Part shown: positions 53,257-62,107 of the stretch, in pieces | Layout: each line of letters starts with the position of its first letter | Numbering within the stretch: position 1 is the first letter of the stretch | Assembly (NCBI GenBank): GCA_003116975.1 | Contig: BGKB01000063.1 | Span: 248,001 to 312,000, forward strand | Source of the DNA: Aurantiochytrium sp. KH105 | Taxonomy: Eukaryota > Sar > Bigyra > Thraustochytrida > Thraustochytriidae | Length of the DNA stretch: 64,000 bases | Direction: 5' to 3' | The notes under the pieces: model-generated | The model's input: the letters and a program-made list of their open reading frames with translations, nothing else | Databases searched by the model: none | What the model was told of the DNA's origin: nothing | Program-made: the position numbers and the translations under genes

Positions 53257-53370
53257 TCCTTTTCCCTCTTTCCCTGGCACGAAATTCTTGATCTTATTTC
53301 CCGCCACCGCTCTCAACGTTTGTTCGTTTGAGAGCGTTGCTTGCTCTGCTTGGCTATTTGTTTTCCCTTG

Positions 53371-53403
53371 TTTGCTTTGCTTTTTGCTGTGCTTTGCTTT
53401 GCT
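53371..53403 (+). repeat. TTTGC-rich pentanucleotide tract
   Basis: Interrupted TTTGC units ending GCTTTGCTTTGCTCG, matching in type the tract at 21120-21143. Confidence 0.8.
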
Positions 53404-53952
53404 CGTAATTTTGATCGTCGATGTCGATGCTTTGAACGAGTGCTTGGGAACAGTGGCTTTTACTCCAAGCGTCCGCATGTCAAGGTGCGGGATATACTTT
53501 TCAATGAGATGGCTTCTAATTTCAATGCGGGCAATACTTCTTGCTTAGGCTCACCAGCCAGTCAACATCAACGTAGTGAAGATCAGCTGGCGTCTGGGTC
53601 GGTCGGTTGGTGAATGGCTCGCCGTGGGATGAACCAACGGCTTTCTGAACAACTCTTTTGTGGCTCTTTTGCGTTCTTCTTCGAGATCTCTCTCTCCAGG
53701 CGGATCCCAGGGCTCAACCATAAACAAGAGCACAGGACCGCAAGCATGCCCACCAGCAGAGAATTGAAAGTTTTCCGCCTGTCCGACGACTTACTTGCGA
53801 CAGAGTATGCAGCGAATGAATGTGCCAAACTAACAATGAGAGCCATGAAGGATTGAAGTGAAGGAGAAAGAGGCGCCGCAGCCACGGCCACACAATTCCC
53901 GAGGAAACGAGAGTGGCCCAATTCTCTATATCCCGTGAAGAGGATCATCTCG

Positions 53953-56130
53953 ATGCTCGCGTCGGCGGTGGCGCTGGCGGCAGCAGCAACGGCCTCGGTG
54001 CGCGTGCGCCCAGGTCTGGCCCGGAGGCTGGCGTCCACGGCGAGCAGTGTTGCCGCCGATGGCTCCGTGCACGTTCGTGCCTCCGCGTCGCATGGTGGAG
54101 GAGGGACCGCGCCGCTCGAGCTTCGAGCCTTGCAGCCCGCTCTCGGGGCGCGCGCAACAGGGGCGGTCGTGGCACAGCAGGGAGACACGATTGTACACGC
54201 AACCTGTGTAGTCGATGACGCTCCTGAGGAAGCTGTGGACTTTGCGCCGATTACCGTAGTGTATCGCGAAAAAGCTTTCGCTGCAGGCAAAATAGCGCGC
54301 ACTTTTACGCGTCGAGAATTTGCTGGCAAGGAGAACGAGATTCTTGCTGCACGTGCCATCGATCGTTCTCTGCGACCTCTTTTCCCTGAAGGCCTTCAGA
54401 ATGCCGTACAGATCATTTGCACAGTCTGGGCGGCGGACGGACGTCACGATCCGGAGATTCTTGCGATCAACGCCGCATCGGCAGCCACTGCACTCGCAAA
54501 AATCCCCTGGGACGGCCCGCTTGGTGCAGCGCGAGTGACGTCCCTTACGGATCCCTCCCCGAGACTTTTGATGGAGGTGAAAAATGGTGCAGAAAGCGAT
54601 ACACGAAGGCCCGAACAAGGAACGGGCGACTCTCTCGATCGCGAGAGCACCGAAATCTACATCAATAGCGCGTCCCCAGAACATCAAGACGCGGCTCGTT
54701 CGTGGCTAAACCTCACAGTCGCGGGGACTGGCTCATCGGACAAGGTTGTTATGCTCGAGGGCTCTGCTCGCGAGTTGTCGCCGGAAGCTATGGTGGCGGC
54801 CGTAGAGTTTGCCCAACCTGAGATTCAAGCAAGCGTTGCGGCGCAAATGGCCCTTGTCGAGACTGTTGCAGACGCAGCCCCTTCAGCGAGACAGGAAAAC
54901 TTCAAGGTGACGAGCTTAGAACCGTCTCAGGAAATGCGCGACCTTGCGCGAGAGATCGCAGAAGAGCTTGTACACGTTATTTTCACCGTTCCACACAAGA
55001 CGAAGCAAGAGAGAGGCAAGGCTCAAGTAGCCTTTTGGAAGGTGGCGAGCGAGCGACTCAAGGCTGTGTGTGCAAGCGCAGATTTTGCTGACGCTGGCGA
55101 CGAGTCGATGCAAAACATTGCCCTTCATGATGTGTTGCGCGATGGCATTGCGCGCGCGGCGCTTGGCAAGACGCATGACCGACCTCTTCGGATCGATGGA
55201 AGAGGGACGACGGAACTGCGTCCAATTGATGCCGACGTCGATGTGCTGCCCTCGGCGCACGGGTCAGCGGTCTTTTCGCGAGGCGGAACACAGGTCGTCT
55301 GCACAGCTACAGTGGGCCCCGCCAAACTGCAAAAGGCAATGCACCCCACTTTGGGGGAGTCAAGGCGGACTCGCGCTATGCTGCAGTACGACTTTCCTCC
55401 TTATAGTGTGAACCGAACGGGCCGGACCTCGGGAATGAATCGTAGGATGGTGGGTCATGGCAATCTGGCCGAGCGAGGCGTGCTGCCCATCCTCGCGCCT
55501 GTTTTACACGATGAAGAAACGTATCCGTTTGCCATTCACATTGGCAGTGAAGTGACCTCATCGGACGGGTCTTCGTCCATGGCGACAACTTCGGGCGCCA
55601 GTCTGGCCCTTATGGATGCTGGCGTGCCGATTACGCGCCCTGCAGTCGGCGTATCCGTCGGTCTTTTTGTTGACCCGGATGATGCGTCGTCGTTTTGTAC
55701 TCCGGTGGACATTCTTGGACTCGAGGACCATTTTGGTGGCATGGACTTTAAGGTTTGCGGAACAGCCCAGGGCCTCACGGCCTTGCAAGTAGACATCAAG
55801 CGCTCCTTTATCACAAAAGACATGCTGCGCATGGCCCTGTGCAGGGGCCACGAAGCACATATAGACCTCATCGACGCCATGTGCTCGAGTGCTGGGATGC
55901 GGGAGCCTCGTCCAGCGCTCAAGTCCAATCATTGGTCCATCGATCGTGTTCACTACCCGCAAGACGTACTTTCGCATCAGGATATCGACACATTGCGGGA
56001 TATTGAAGACTCCGCTGACGTGTACCTGGAGCTCGATGAAGCCGCTCGCGCTCTGACCATCTTTGCTCCCACGCACCAGCGTTCGGCCTCTGTGCGTCAA
56101 ATTCTTGAGCGCAAGGGCTTTGTTGCTTGA
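53953..56130 (+). CDS. PNPT1: Mitochondrial polyribonucleotide nucleotidyltransferase without S1 domain
   Basis: The 725-residue protein starts at the ATG at 53953 with an Ala/Arg-rich, acid-poor leader (LASAVALAAAATASVRVRPGLARR) typical of mitochondrial import. The first RNase PH domain begins near residue 55. A helical linker follows, and the second RNase PH domain carries FPPYSVNRTGRTSG, then NRRMVGHGNLAERG (about 480-507) and HFGGMDFKVCGTAQG (about 594-608), matching the catalytic core of bacterial PNPase. It phosphorolyses RNA 3' to 5' in organelles. The family normally ends with KH and S1 RNA-binding domains. Here the last 55 residues look like a KH fold lacking GxxG, the protein stops at RKGFVA, and no S1 follows. 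Frame codons before 53953 lack an ATG. Confidence 0.92.
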   Translation: MLASAVALAAAATASVRVRPGLARRLASTASSVAADGSVHVRASASHGGGGTAPLELRALQPALGARATGAVVAQQGDTIVHATCVVDDAPEEAVDFAPITVVYREKAFAAGKIARTFTRREFAGKENEILAARAIDRSLRPLFPEGLQNAVQIICTVWAADGRHDPEILAINAASAATALAKIPWDGPLGAARVTSLTDPSPRLLMEVKNGAESDTRRPEQGTGDSLDRESTEIYINSASPEHQDAARSWLNLTVAGTGSSDKVVMLEGSARELSPEAMVAAVEFAQPEIQASVAAQMALVETVADAAPSARQENFKVTSLEPSQEMRDLAREIAEELVHVIFTVPHKTKQERGKAQVAFWKVASERLKAVCASADFADAGDESMQNIALHDVLRDGIARAALGKTHDRPLRIDGRGTTELRPIDADVDVLPSAHGSAVFSRGGTQVVCTATVGPAKLQKAMHPTLGESRRTRAMLQYDFPPYSVNRTGRTSGMNRRMVGHGNLAERGVLPILAPVLHDEETYPFAIHIGSEVTSSDGSSSMATTSGASLALMDAGVPITRPAVGVSVGLFVDPDDASSFCTPVDILGLEDHFGGMDFKVCGTAQGLTALQVDIKRSFITKDMLRMALCRGHEAHIDLIDAMCSSAGMREPRPALKSNHWSIDRVHYPQDVLSHQDIDTLRDIEDSADVYLELDEAARALTIFAPTHQRSASVRQILERKGFVA

Positions 56131-57031
56131 TTTGTTTGTATAACTTATGTCTGTCATCCCTACGTACCTACGCCTTCACCCCCTACGCCTACACCCCCAA
56201 GAGAAATTTGACTGTGAATGGTGGTATCATTTTTTCCCCAAAATATCAAGACCACCCTATCACGGCGATAGTAGAGATTATATTTGTTGCATCATGCTGT
56301 AGCCCAAAGCCAAGCTAGATGCAGTCTTCGGCAACGAGTTTTAATCTTGGCCCACCAATGGTATTGATGCGTTTAAATTTAAAAAAAAAAGTTCCGTTGA
56401 ACGACTGATAACGGCGCCAGTGCCACTCACTCGCCAATCCCTTGCTACCCACTGCACTACCTGTGCCGCAGTCAGTGTCTCTACTAGTGCGAGCTTTAGC
56501 GATACAGTTGTTCGTCCAATTTCGCAATGAAGGCTTTACACAAACTGCAAGCTGTGGGCCTGCATGTGGACAGCGAGCGTCTGGTCGCTGCTTTGGTCAC
56601 TTAGCGCGCGGCCAATCCAAGGCCGCGCAGGCCGCTTGTCGCACACCAAAGCCTGCTCTTCACAGCCCTGAGCCTTGGCTGCCGTTCTTTGCGATGCAAT
56701 CCATTGCCACCTGGCCGACATTTCGTCACCGCTTTCACTCAAAGCCTGAGACACTGCAGTGCTGATTGAAGGCCTAGCACGTAAGGCGCGGACCTAAGGC
56801 TTTGATGAATGGAAAGGGAAGGGTGCAGTGCCAGTGCATGGCCCGCCCACACAGACACTCAACGGCTCTAGCTCACAAGTAATAAGGATGGAATTATGAA
56901 AGAGTGAACGTATGGGAGCGATGGCACGCACCTTGAAGCGTGGTGAAGAAGGGCAGAAACGAGATGGCAAAGGGCGAATGGACTGAGTACGACAACGCGA
57001 GCGCTCGAGTCGATCACTCTGCCGAGTAAAA
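56131..57031. other. Intergenic region PNPase/CHASE protein
   Basis: These 901 bases contain a CCTACG/CACCCCC-rich tract (56158-56199), an A-rich run near 56378-56390, and a perfect hairpin at 56606-56628. Short ORFs are present (for example an ATG at 56527 giving 25 codons), but none is supported as a gene. Confidence 0.5.
56606..56628. repeat. Perfect hairpin, 8-bp stem with 7-base loop
   Basis: GCGCGGCC at 56606-56613 pairs with GGCCGCGC at 56621-56628 around the loop AATCCAA. A CCAAT sequence spans the stem-loop boundary. Confidence 0.85.
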
Positions 57032-58414
57032 ATGGCGAGCGGGACACCCGGTGCGACGGCCAAAATTGCGCCTGCCAAGGCGGCGCAACAGCGCGAGGCA
57101 GATGAAGCGAAGAGCAAATCGGGAAACAACAATGCCGAAGCCACAACGTGCTGGAGCACACCTTTCCGATTGTATGGACAGCTTGCAGCATTCAGAATCG
57201 ACAATTACTACAAATGGTCTGCAGTTGTGCTCGTAGTCATGTTTGGCATTGCAATTTACAGATTCTTTTATGCAACCCAGGGTGAGCAAGAGATTTCAAT
57301 GGCGGCTTTGGAAAACACAGTGTATGCCATGTCTAAGGTGTTCGCCATGCGTCTGGAGAAGGACTTGGCGCTCCAATCTCAAGTAGCGAACCTCTGGGCA
57401 CTTGACGAGGACATCACCCGTGCCAAGTTCCGCCAGTTCATCATGAGCCCTGCCTTCGAGCCCGCACTTCAGACCATGAGCGGTATGTCGCTCATCCCCT
57501 ACGTTTTGAATGCTGATCGTGCGGCATTCGAAACCCGCGCTGAGACACAGGATCTCTTGGAAGCGTGCTGCAACTCTACCGTCTACGATAACACCGCAAG
57601 CACTTGCCGAGATAAAGCCGCAACGCTTTGTGAACTGGGAAGATATTCGATCTTGGAGTCTGTCAATGGATCTCTCGCTCCATCACCAGCACAGGACGCT
57701 TACGTTGTGGTAGACTATATCGAACCATTTGAGAGCAACGCGGGCGTGCTGGGCTTCAACCTCGCTTCCAGCGCAACGCGCAAAGAGGCTTGGGAGCAAG
57801 CCGTCGACACCGGTTTGGCAGTCTTCACACGAAGAATTCAGCTGGTTCAGAGCAATACCAAAGAGTTTGCCTTTCTGGTGTGGAAAGCGGTGTTCGAAGG
57901 CGAAGTAGAAGGCACGTTTGCCTTTAAGGAGGAGTCCCCCACCGGTGTGCCGCGAGGAAGTGTAAACGGAGTTTACAAGGCGCAGCAGTTCTTGAGCGGA
58001 GCTATGGCCATCTTTGGGACGTCGGAGCTCGCCAACCTCGACATCTTTCTCTTTGACACGCTTGCGCCAGCGGGCCAGCAATTTCTCGCAGTGTATTCGG
58101 AGTCGCTAGGTGATCCTCTTACGCTCGCAACGACATTTGAAGAATACACTCCAGATGATATTGTTGGTGAATTTGGAACGATCCAGCGCACCATAAACAT
58201 CTCAGGCGCCGATGCAGAAATGATGCTTGTCGTCCGTCCGAACGAAGCCTTCTTCCGCGAAAAGGCTAGTGACGCACCACAAAACCTTCTCATCTGGTCG
58301 ATGCTTCTCATCTTGGCTTCGCAGGCTGAACGTCATCTTGGTTATCTCGCAGCCATCGCAAATCGAGCGAGAATGCTCAACGTTCAGGCCATAAGTAAGC
58401 GTCTCTCGGGCTAG
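57032..58414 (+). CDS. CHASE-domain membrane protein without a visible output domain
   Basis: The 460-residue protein has a cytosolic N-terminus of about 55 residues, a membrane helix (WSAVVLVVMFGIAIYRFFY, about 63-81), a CHASE-type extracellular sensor (about 85-390; FRQFIMSPAFEPALQTMSGMSLIPYV and YVVVDYIEP...GFNLAS are typical) and a weak second hydrophobic segment (NLLIWSMLLILASQ, about 415-430). CHASE domains sense small ligands and normally sit in front of histidine kinases or nucleotide cyclases. Here only about 30 residues follow the second segment before the stop, so no output domain is present. GTAAGC near the stop could be a splice donor, but I found no downstream exon before the oppositely oriented neighbour. 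Confidence 0.8.
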   Translation: MASGTPGATAKIAPAKAAQQREADEAKSKSGNNNAEATTCWSTPFRLYGQLAAFRIDNYYKWSAVVLVVMFGIAIYRFFYATQGEQEISMAALENTVYAMSKVFAMRLEKDLALQSQVANLWALDEDITRAKFRQFIMSPAFEPALQTMSGMSLIPYVLNADRAAFETRAETQDLLEACCNSTVYDNTASTCRDKAATLCELGRYSILESVNGSLAPSPAQDAYVVVDYIEPFESNAGVLGFNLASSATRKEAWEQAVDTGLAVFTRRIQLVQSNTKEFAFLVWKAVFEGEVEGTFAFKEESPTGVPRGSVNGVYKAQQFLSGAMAIFGTSELANLDIFLFDTLAPAGQQFLAVYSESLGDPLTLATTFEEYTPDDIVGEFGTIQRTINISGADAEMMLVVRPNEAFFREKASDAPQNLLIWSMLLILASQAERHLGYLAAIANRARMLNVQAISKRLSG

Positions 58415-59034
58415 ACGTTTACCTGAAGAGCAAAACAAAGCGCGGCGCGCAACGGAGAAAAAATAAACTTGATGTAGGTGAGAAATAAGGTCATGCGGAA
58501 GAGACCCCGTGCTAGAAGTCTGGCTACATTGTAGAAATGAATCCAGTTAGTTTTGGTCTTGAAGTTGCCTGAGGGTGGGTCTTTCCGCTTGTCTGCTTGG
58601 CGTGTCCCAAGGGGCAAACGGATGAGCGGTCACAGCCAGAGCAGAGTTCGATTCTACTACCGACACGAGCTATGTCCCAAACGCGAACGAACACGGCAGG
58701 CAACGCGTCAAGGAAAGAACGTGATGAGTTCTTTTTCGTCCGTTTATCTCTACCCTTTACCATTCACAAATTGACTGTGAATCCATCAAACCTCTTGAAA
58801 GCGCGCACAATGACTTTGGAGGCTTTTAGATCGGATACACGTCGGAAGTCTGATGCTCGTTTGAACTTCAGAAAAAGTCATGCCGAGAGCGATGGTAGGC
58901 TTTTCGTTCGGTTGAGTGTTATTGTTCTTACAGAAAAGAGTGTCACAAAAGCAATTTCAACATCAGTTTTCTTGGCAAAATGTTTGGCAATAAATAATGG
59001 AAGCAGCTTGCTTGCTTGTAGGACTGTTCTGTCT
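58415..59034. other. Convergent intergenic region, CHASE/TXNDC15-like
   Basis: These 620 bases hold the 3' flanks of two convergent genes. AAAAAATAAA near 58460-58470 could serve polyadenylation of the CHASE transcript. Minus-strand ORFs of 60-80 codons (one with a hydrophobic stretch near 58430-58560) have no recognisable homology. Confidence 0.45.
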
Positions 59035-59763
59035 CTACCGGATGAGTCGCCGAAAAACGAAGCTCAGCAAAAAGAGACAGCACAGGACAAAATAGAAATC
59101 CTCGAAAAGCGAAAGCGGCGTTCGAGGGGGACAAACAAGAAGGCCTTCTTGTGTACTATACAGTGGCGGGTTCCAGGTGATAGGGCTCTCCCCAGTTTGA
59201 TCCTGTACGAATTTGAGAAGACCAATGAGGTCGTGGTGGTCACCGGGATACAAGCTCGTCTTTCCCTCTTCGTTGAGATGAAGGAGAACCGGGAATGCTT
59301 TGGGAAGTGCATTCCCTGGTGCAATGCCCGATCGCCGGCCTTCGATGCTAACAAATACAACGTGCGGAAAGGCACGCGCCGCGCCGGTCACGAGGGGCGC
59401 GAGTGTGTTTGCAAAGTGATTTTCTGGCAAATAAGCAAAGATGATGCATTCTCCAAAGAGCCTCGCCTCACTTCTGTCTCTGACCTGCACGATGAGGTCT
59501 GTGGATTTATTTCCAACGATAAATACGAGCTCGCGGCCCTCCTCGTCGTCGAAAGCCTGCCGCTCCTCGGTGACGGCTACGTCGTTTCGCCATGTCGGGG
59601 GGCACTCTTCTTCGTCCACGTCCACTGGGCACTCGTACCGAATATCTACGGCCGCGCTGCTCCCGAGGCCCAGAGCGGCGCCGCGCGCTCCCTCCTTCCC
59701 GTCCTTCTCGCCGCCGTCAGTGGCCCCCTCTACGACGACGCGCCTTCGCATCATGGCGTCCAT
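59035..59763 (-). CDS. TXNDC15: TXNDC15-like membrane thioredoxin-fold protein lacking CxxC
   Basis: The 242-residue product contains a thioredoxin-like fold (about residues 100-200) resembling TXNDC15: LAPLVTGAARAFPHVVFVSIEG, a cis-Pro-like FPVLL, then LLKFVQDQTG, then a C-terminal membrane helix (FYFVLCCLFLLSFVFRRLIR). TXNDC15 is an ER membrane protein needed for ciliogenesis in vertebrates. The redox CxxC position reads LPENHF, so oxidoreductase chemistry is not expected. From the ATG at 59763 no signal peptide is visible, although the animal protein has one; a missed upstream exon is possible. The in-frame extension to 59799 lacks an ATG. Confidence 0.78.
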   Translation of the reverse strand: MDAMMRRRVVVEGATDGGEKDGKEGARGAALGLGSSAAVDIRYECPVDVDEEECPPTWRNDVAVTEERQAFDDEEGRELVFIVGNKSTDLIVQVRDRSEARLFGECIIFAYLPENHFANTLAPLVTGAARAFPHVVFVSIEGRRSGIAPGNALPKAFPVLLHLNEEGKTSLYPGDHHDLIGLLKFVQDQTGESPITWNPPLYSTQEGLLVCPPRTPLSLFEDFYFVLCCLFLLSFVFRRLIR

Positions 59764-60142
59764 CGCTCCGGGTTGATTTGCTATGCCATCATGATTCACA
59801 TCGCATCGTCAATTTTTTTTTTAATCTCAGCCTGCCTGCCGCCGCCGCGCAACGCAAATATACAATCTCTCAGAACAAGGGGTCACCGCGCAAGTCTTGG
59901 CAAGAAGATCTCGCGAAGCCGCAGCATATCGCCTGTCGGCCGCCGAAAAGAGAGACGCAGAATACCCGCCCAGGTCGGTCCCTACGGTGTGTACTCTTCG
60001 CACGTGGAGTAGATGCAGGTGCAGTCTGCGCTCGTTTAAGCGGCGTCCACACGAGGCCAGAAAACCTGCAAATCGGCGGGGCCGCGGCGCTCGAGGCCAC
60101 GACGCGAACGAGGAGAGCGATCAGGAGAGCAGAAGCAGCAGC
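59764..60142. promoter_or_regulatory. Divergent promoter region, TXNDC15-like/GPH symporter
   Basis: These 379 bases separate two divergent starts. They contain a T run near 59813-59822 and CCTGCCTGCC at about 59831-59840, an element also seen upstream of several other genes here. Confidence 0.5.
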
Positions 60143-61762
60143 ATGGCTGACGACCTCCGCGTGGGCTTTGGGACCGGCCGTGGGAATGAGAGCGACGCAG
60201 GCCTGGGACGAGGACCAGAACCGGGCCCAGTGGGCGACGCCCGTGTCGAGGACGCCAAGGACGGCGTCCTTGCGCTTCATGGGGAAATAAGACAGCCGAG
60301 TTACGTGCACGAACACGATGCTCATGTGTCGTGGTATGTGCGGGTGCAATACGCACTGCCTTCGCTGGGCCTTGCCGCAGTGCAGGTGATGATGTCTACC
60401 TTTGTGCCAAAGTTCTATACGGATAATCTGCACGTGTCATTGTCTGTGCTGGGGTACCTGTCGCTCGGCTCGCTCGTCTTTGACGCGATCACCGACCCTG
60501 TCGTTGGATTCTTGAGCGATTTCACGCATTCGCGCTGGGGCCGACGGCGGCCATGGATCTTTGCGGGCGGTCTGTACCTTGCCGCCTGCATCTTTGGCAT
60601 TCTCGCGCCGCCCAATGGCTTGAGCGAAAATCAGCTTGTAATTTGGGCTTGCGTCTTCGTTATGAATATTATGATGGCGTCAACCATCACTCGCGTGCCT
60701 TGGTACGCGTTGGGGATGGAATTGACGCATCTACATGACGAAAAGACCTCCGTCTTTGCCACGCGCGAGGCCATGTACATTGTGGGCTCCATCTTTGGCG
60801 CAGGTCTGCCCCTGGCCATCAACTTCTTTATGGGCGACGTTGAGTCGGACGAGGATCAACGTGACCAATATGTTGTTTTGGGCATCCTCATTGGCATCGT
60901 AACAGCAGTGTCAAACGTCTCTTGCGCCATTGAAGTCAAAGAAAGAAGGTACCACTTGATTCCAAAACAACCTCGAGGTACCTCTATCGCTATGATGTAT
61001 GGTCTCAGTTCTCTCCTTCGTAACTATGCGCACCTGATTCACGACCTTTCTCGCTACAAGCCAGCTCGCGCCTTGCTACTTTCAGCATCGGTGTATGGCG
61101 CGGCAACATACACGGGAGCATTCTTTTTTTCATACTATGTGGACTACGTGGTGGACGCCCGCGATTTTTTGGAGATCATTCTCATCATCTACATTGTCAC
61201 AGCGATTGCTTGCATTCCGCTCTGGGTATGGCTTGCGAAGCGATACGAGAAAATCAGCATGGCCAAATTGGCCATGTTGATCCAAAGTATCGTACTCACG
61301 GGGTGTTTCTTTTTTGTCCGTGAAGGAGACATTGTGCGCTTCCAAGGCGCTGTAGTCTTGGCGGGCGTTGGCTTTGGCGGATATGCTGCGTTGCGCGCAA
61401 GTCTCATTAGCGACCTTTCCGATGTGGACGAGTGGAACCAGGAAATCAGGACACATGTGCGTCGCGAGGGCGGAATCCAGGGTCTTTTTGATCTCAATTC
61501 CAAGACGCTTTCGGCCATTTTCACGGGACCCGCGCTCGTGCTTCTTGGCGAGCTTGGCTACGTGCCCAACACGGCCCAGAATTACGAGAGCAAGCTTTTC
61601 ATTCGCTCCATGTATACTTTGTTTCCAGGGATTCTTGGGCTTGTTTCGATCGCAATGTTGTCGTCCTATGATCTCACCCGCGAAGAGCATAGTCGTCGAA
61701 AGCGTGAGTGGGGCCGCAAACGCCAGGCACTACAACGCGAAGAACAACAAGCAGCGGCCTAG
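60143..61762 (+). CDS. GPH-family (MFS) sugar/cation symporter
   Basis: The 539-residue protein has a polar N-terminus and about twelve membrane helices. The glycoside-pentoside-hexuronide family signature lies between helices 2 and 3: ITDPVVGFLSDFTHSRWGRRRPWIFAGG (about 113-140), where Asp binds the coupling cation in MelB. A second conserved region RVPWYALGMELTHLHDEKT (about 182-200) corresponds to the helix 4-5 loop. Relatives include bacterial melibiose/Na+ symporters and plant sucrose carriers; the substrate here is unknown. The ATG at 60143 follows leader codons that overlap the divergent promoter. Confidence 0.88.
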   Translation: MADDLRVGFGTGRGNESDAGLGRGPEPGPVGDARVEDAKDGVLALHGEIRQPSYVHEHDAHVSWYVRVQYALPSLGLAAVQVMMSTFVPKFYTDNLHVSLSVLGYLSLGSLVFDAITDPVVGFLSDFTHSRWGRRRPWIFAGGLYLAACIFGILAPPNGLSENQLVIWACVFVMNIMMASTITRVPWYALGMELTHLHDEKTSVFATREAMYIVGSIFGAGLPLAINFFMGDVESDEDQRDQYVVLGILIGIVTAVSNVSCAIEVKERRYHLIPKQPRGTSIAMMYGLSSLLRNYAHLIHDLSRYKPARALLLSASVYGAATYTGAFFFSYYVDYVVDARDFLEIILIIYIVTAIACIPLWVWLAKRYEKISMAKLAMLIQSIVLTGCFFFVREGDIVRFQGAVVLAGVGFGGYAALRASLISDLSDVDEWNQEIRTHVRREGGIQGLFDLNSKTLSAIFTGPALVLLGELGYVPNTAQNYESKLFIRSMYTLFPGILGLVSIAMLSSYDLTREEHSRRKREWGRKRQALQREEQQAAA

Positions 61763-62107
61763 CTGGACTTTGCGCATTTTAAATGGACCATGTGTTTTCT
61801 TTGTTTCTTCAGACCTTACTGTTTGCCTTTGGAACGGCAGATTTTGATAAAAGAAAGAAAAGGGGAGAACTGTTGACGAAAAGAGGAAACTGAGTTTCTT
61901 CATGCGCAAGGAAAAGTTCTGACAAAGGAATAACAAGAAAAGGAGTTTACAGTCGAAGCGAGATTAGATCTTGATGCGCAAGTTGTAAAGCGAGCACGTT
62001 CTAGAGCGTTTGGTTTTTGTTTGTTCTCAATGGAAGAAGAAAAGAAGAGAAGAGAAACGATAAGCAAGAAAATTGAACGGATTCTAAGATTCAACACATT
62101 GAGCGAA
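61763..62107. other. Convergent intergenic region, symporter/TTLL
   Basis: These 345 A/G-rich bases between two convergent stop codons hold presumed 3' UTRs. I see no gene or repeat of note. Confidence 0.5.

Larger units (their letters stand above)
52774..53952. promoter_or_regulatory. Divergent upstream region, K+ channel/PNPase
   Basis: These 1179 bases lie between two divergent starts. Visible elements are a run of 13 C (53244-53256) and a TTTGC-rich tract (53371-53403). Several short ORFs occur but none has recognisable or sustained coding character. Confidence 0.5.

Noticed and set aside
56442-56765. 107-codon plus-strand ORF between PNPase and the CHASE gene.
   Set aside because: It has no domain, its composition is unlike its neighbours, and it overlaps a hairpin and other short ORFs.
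58411-58617. Minus-strand 68-codon ORF with a hydrophobic stretch, a possible last exon.
   Set aside because: No matching upstream exon is evident; the TXNDC15-like gene already ends with a proper C-terminus at 59035.
58640-58670. GAGTTCGATTC resembling a tRNA T-loop.
   Set aside because: The five flanking bases on each side do not pair, so there is no T-stem.
58597-60012. 471-codon plus-strand ORF between the CHASE gene and the symporter.
   Set aside because: It is antisense to the TXNDC15-like gene, whose protein matches a known family; the plus-strand translation has no recognisable content.
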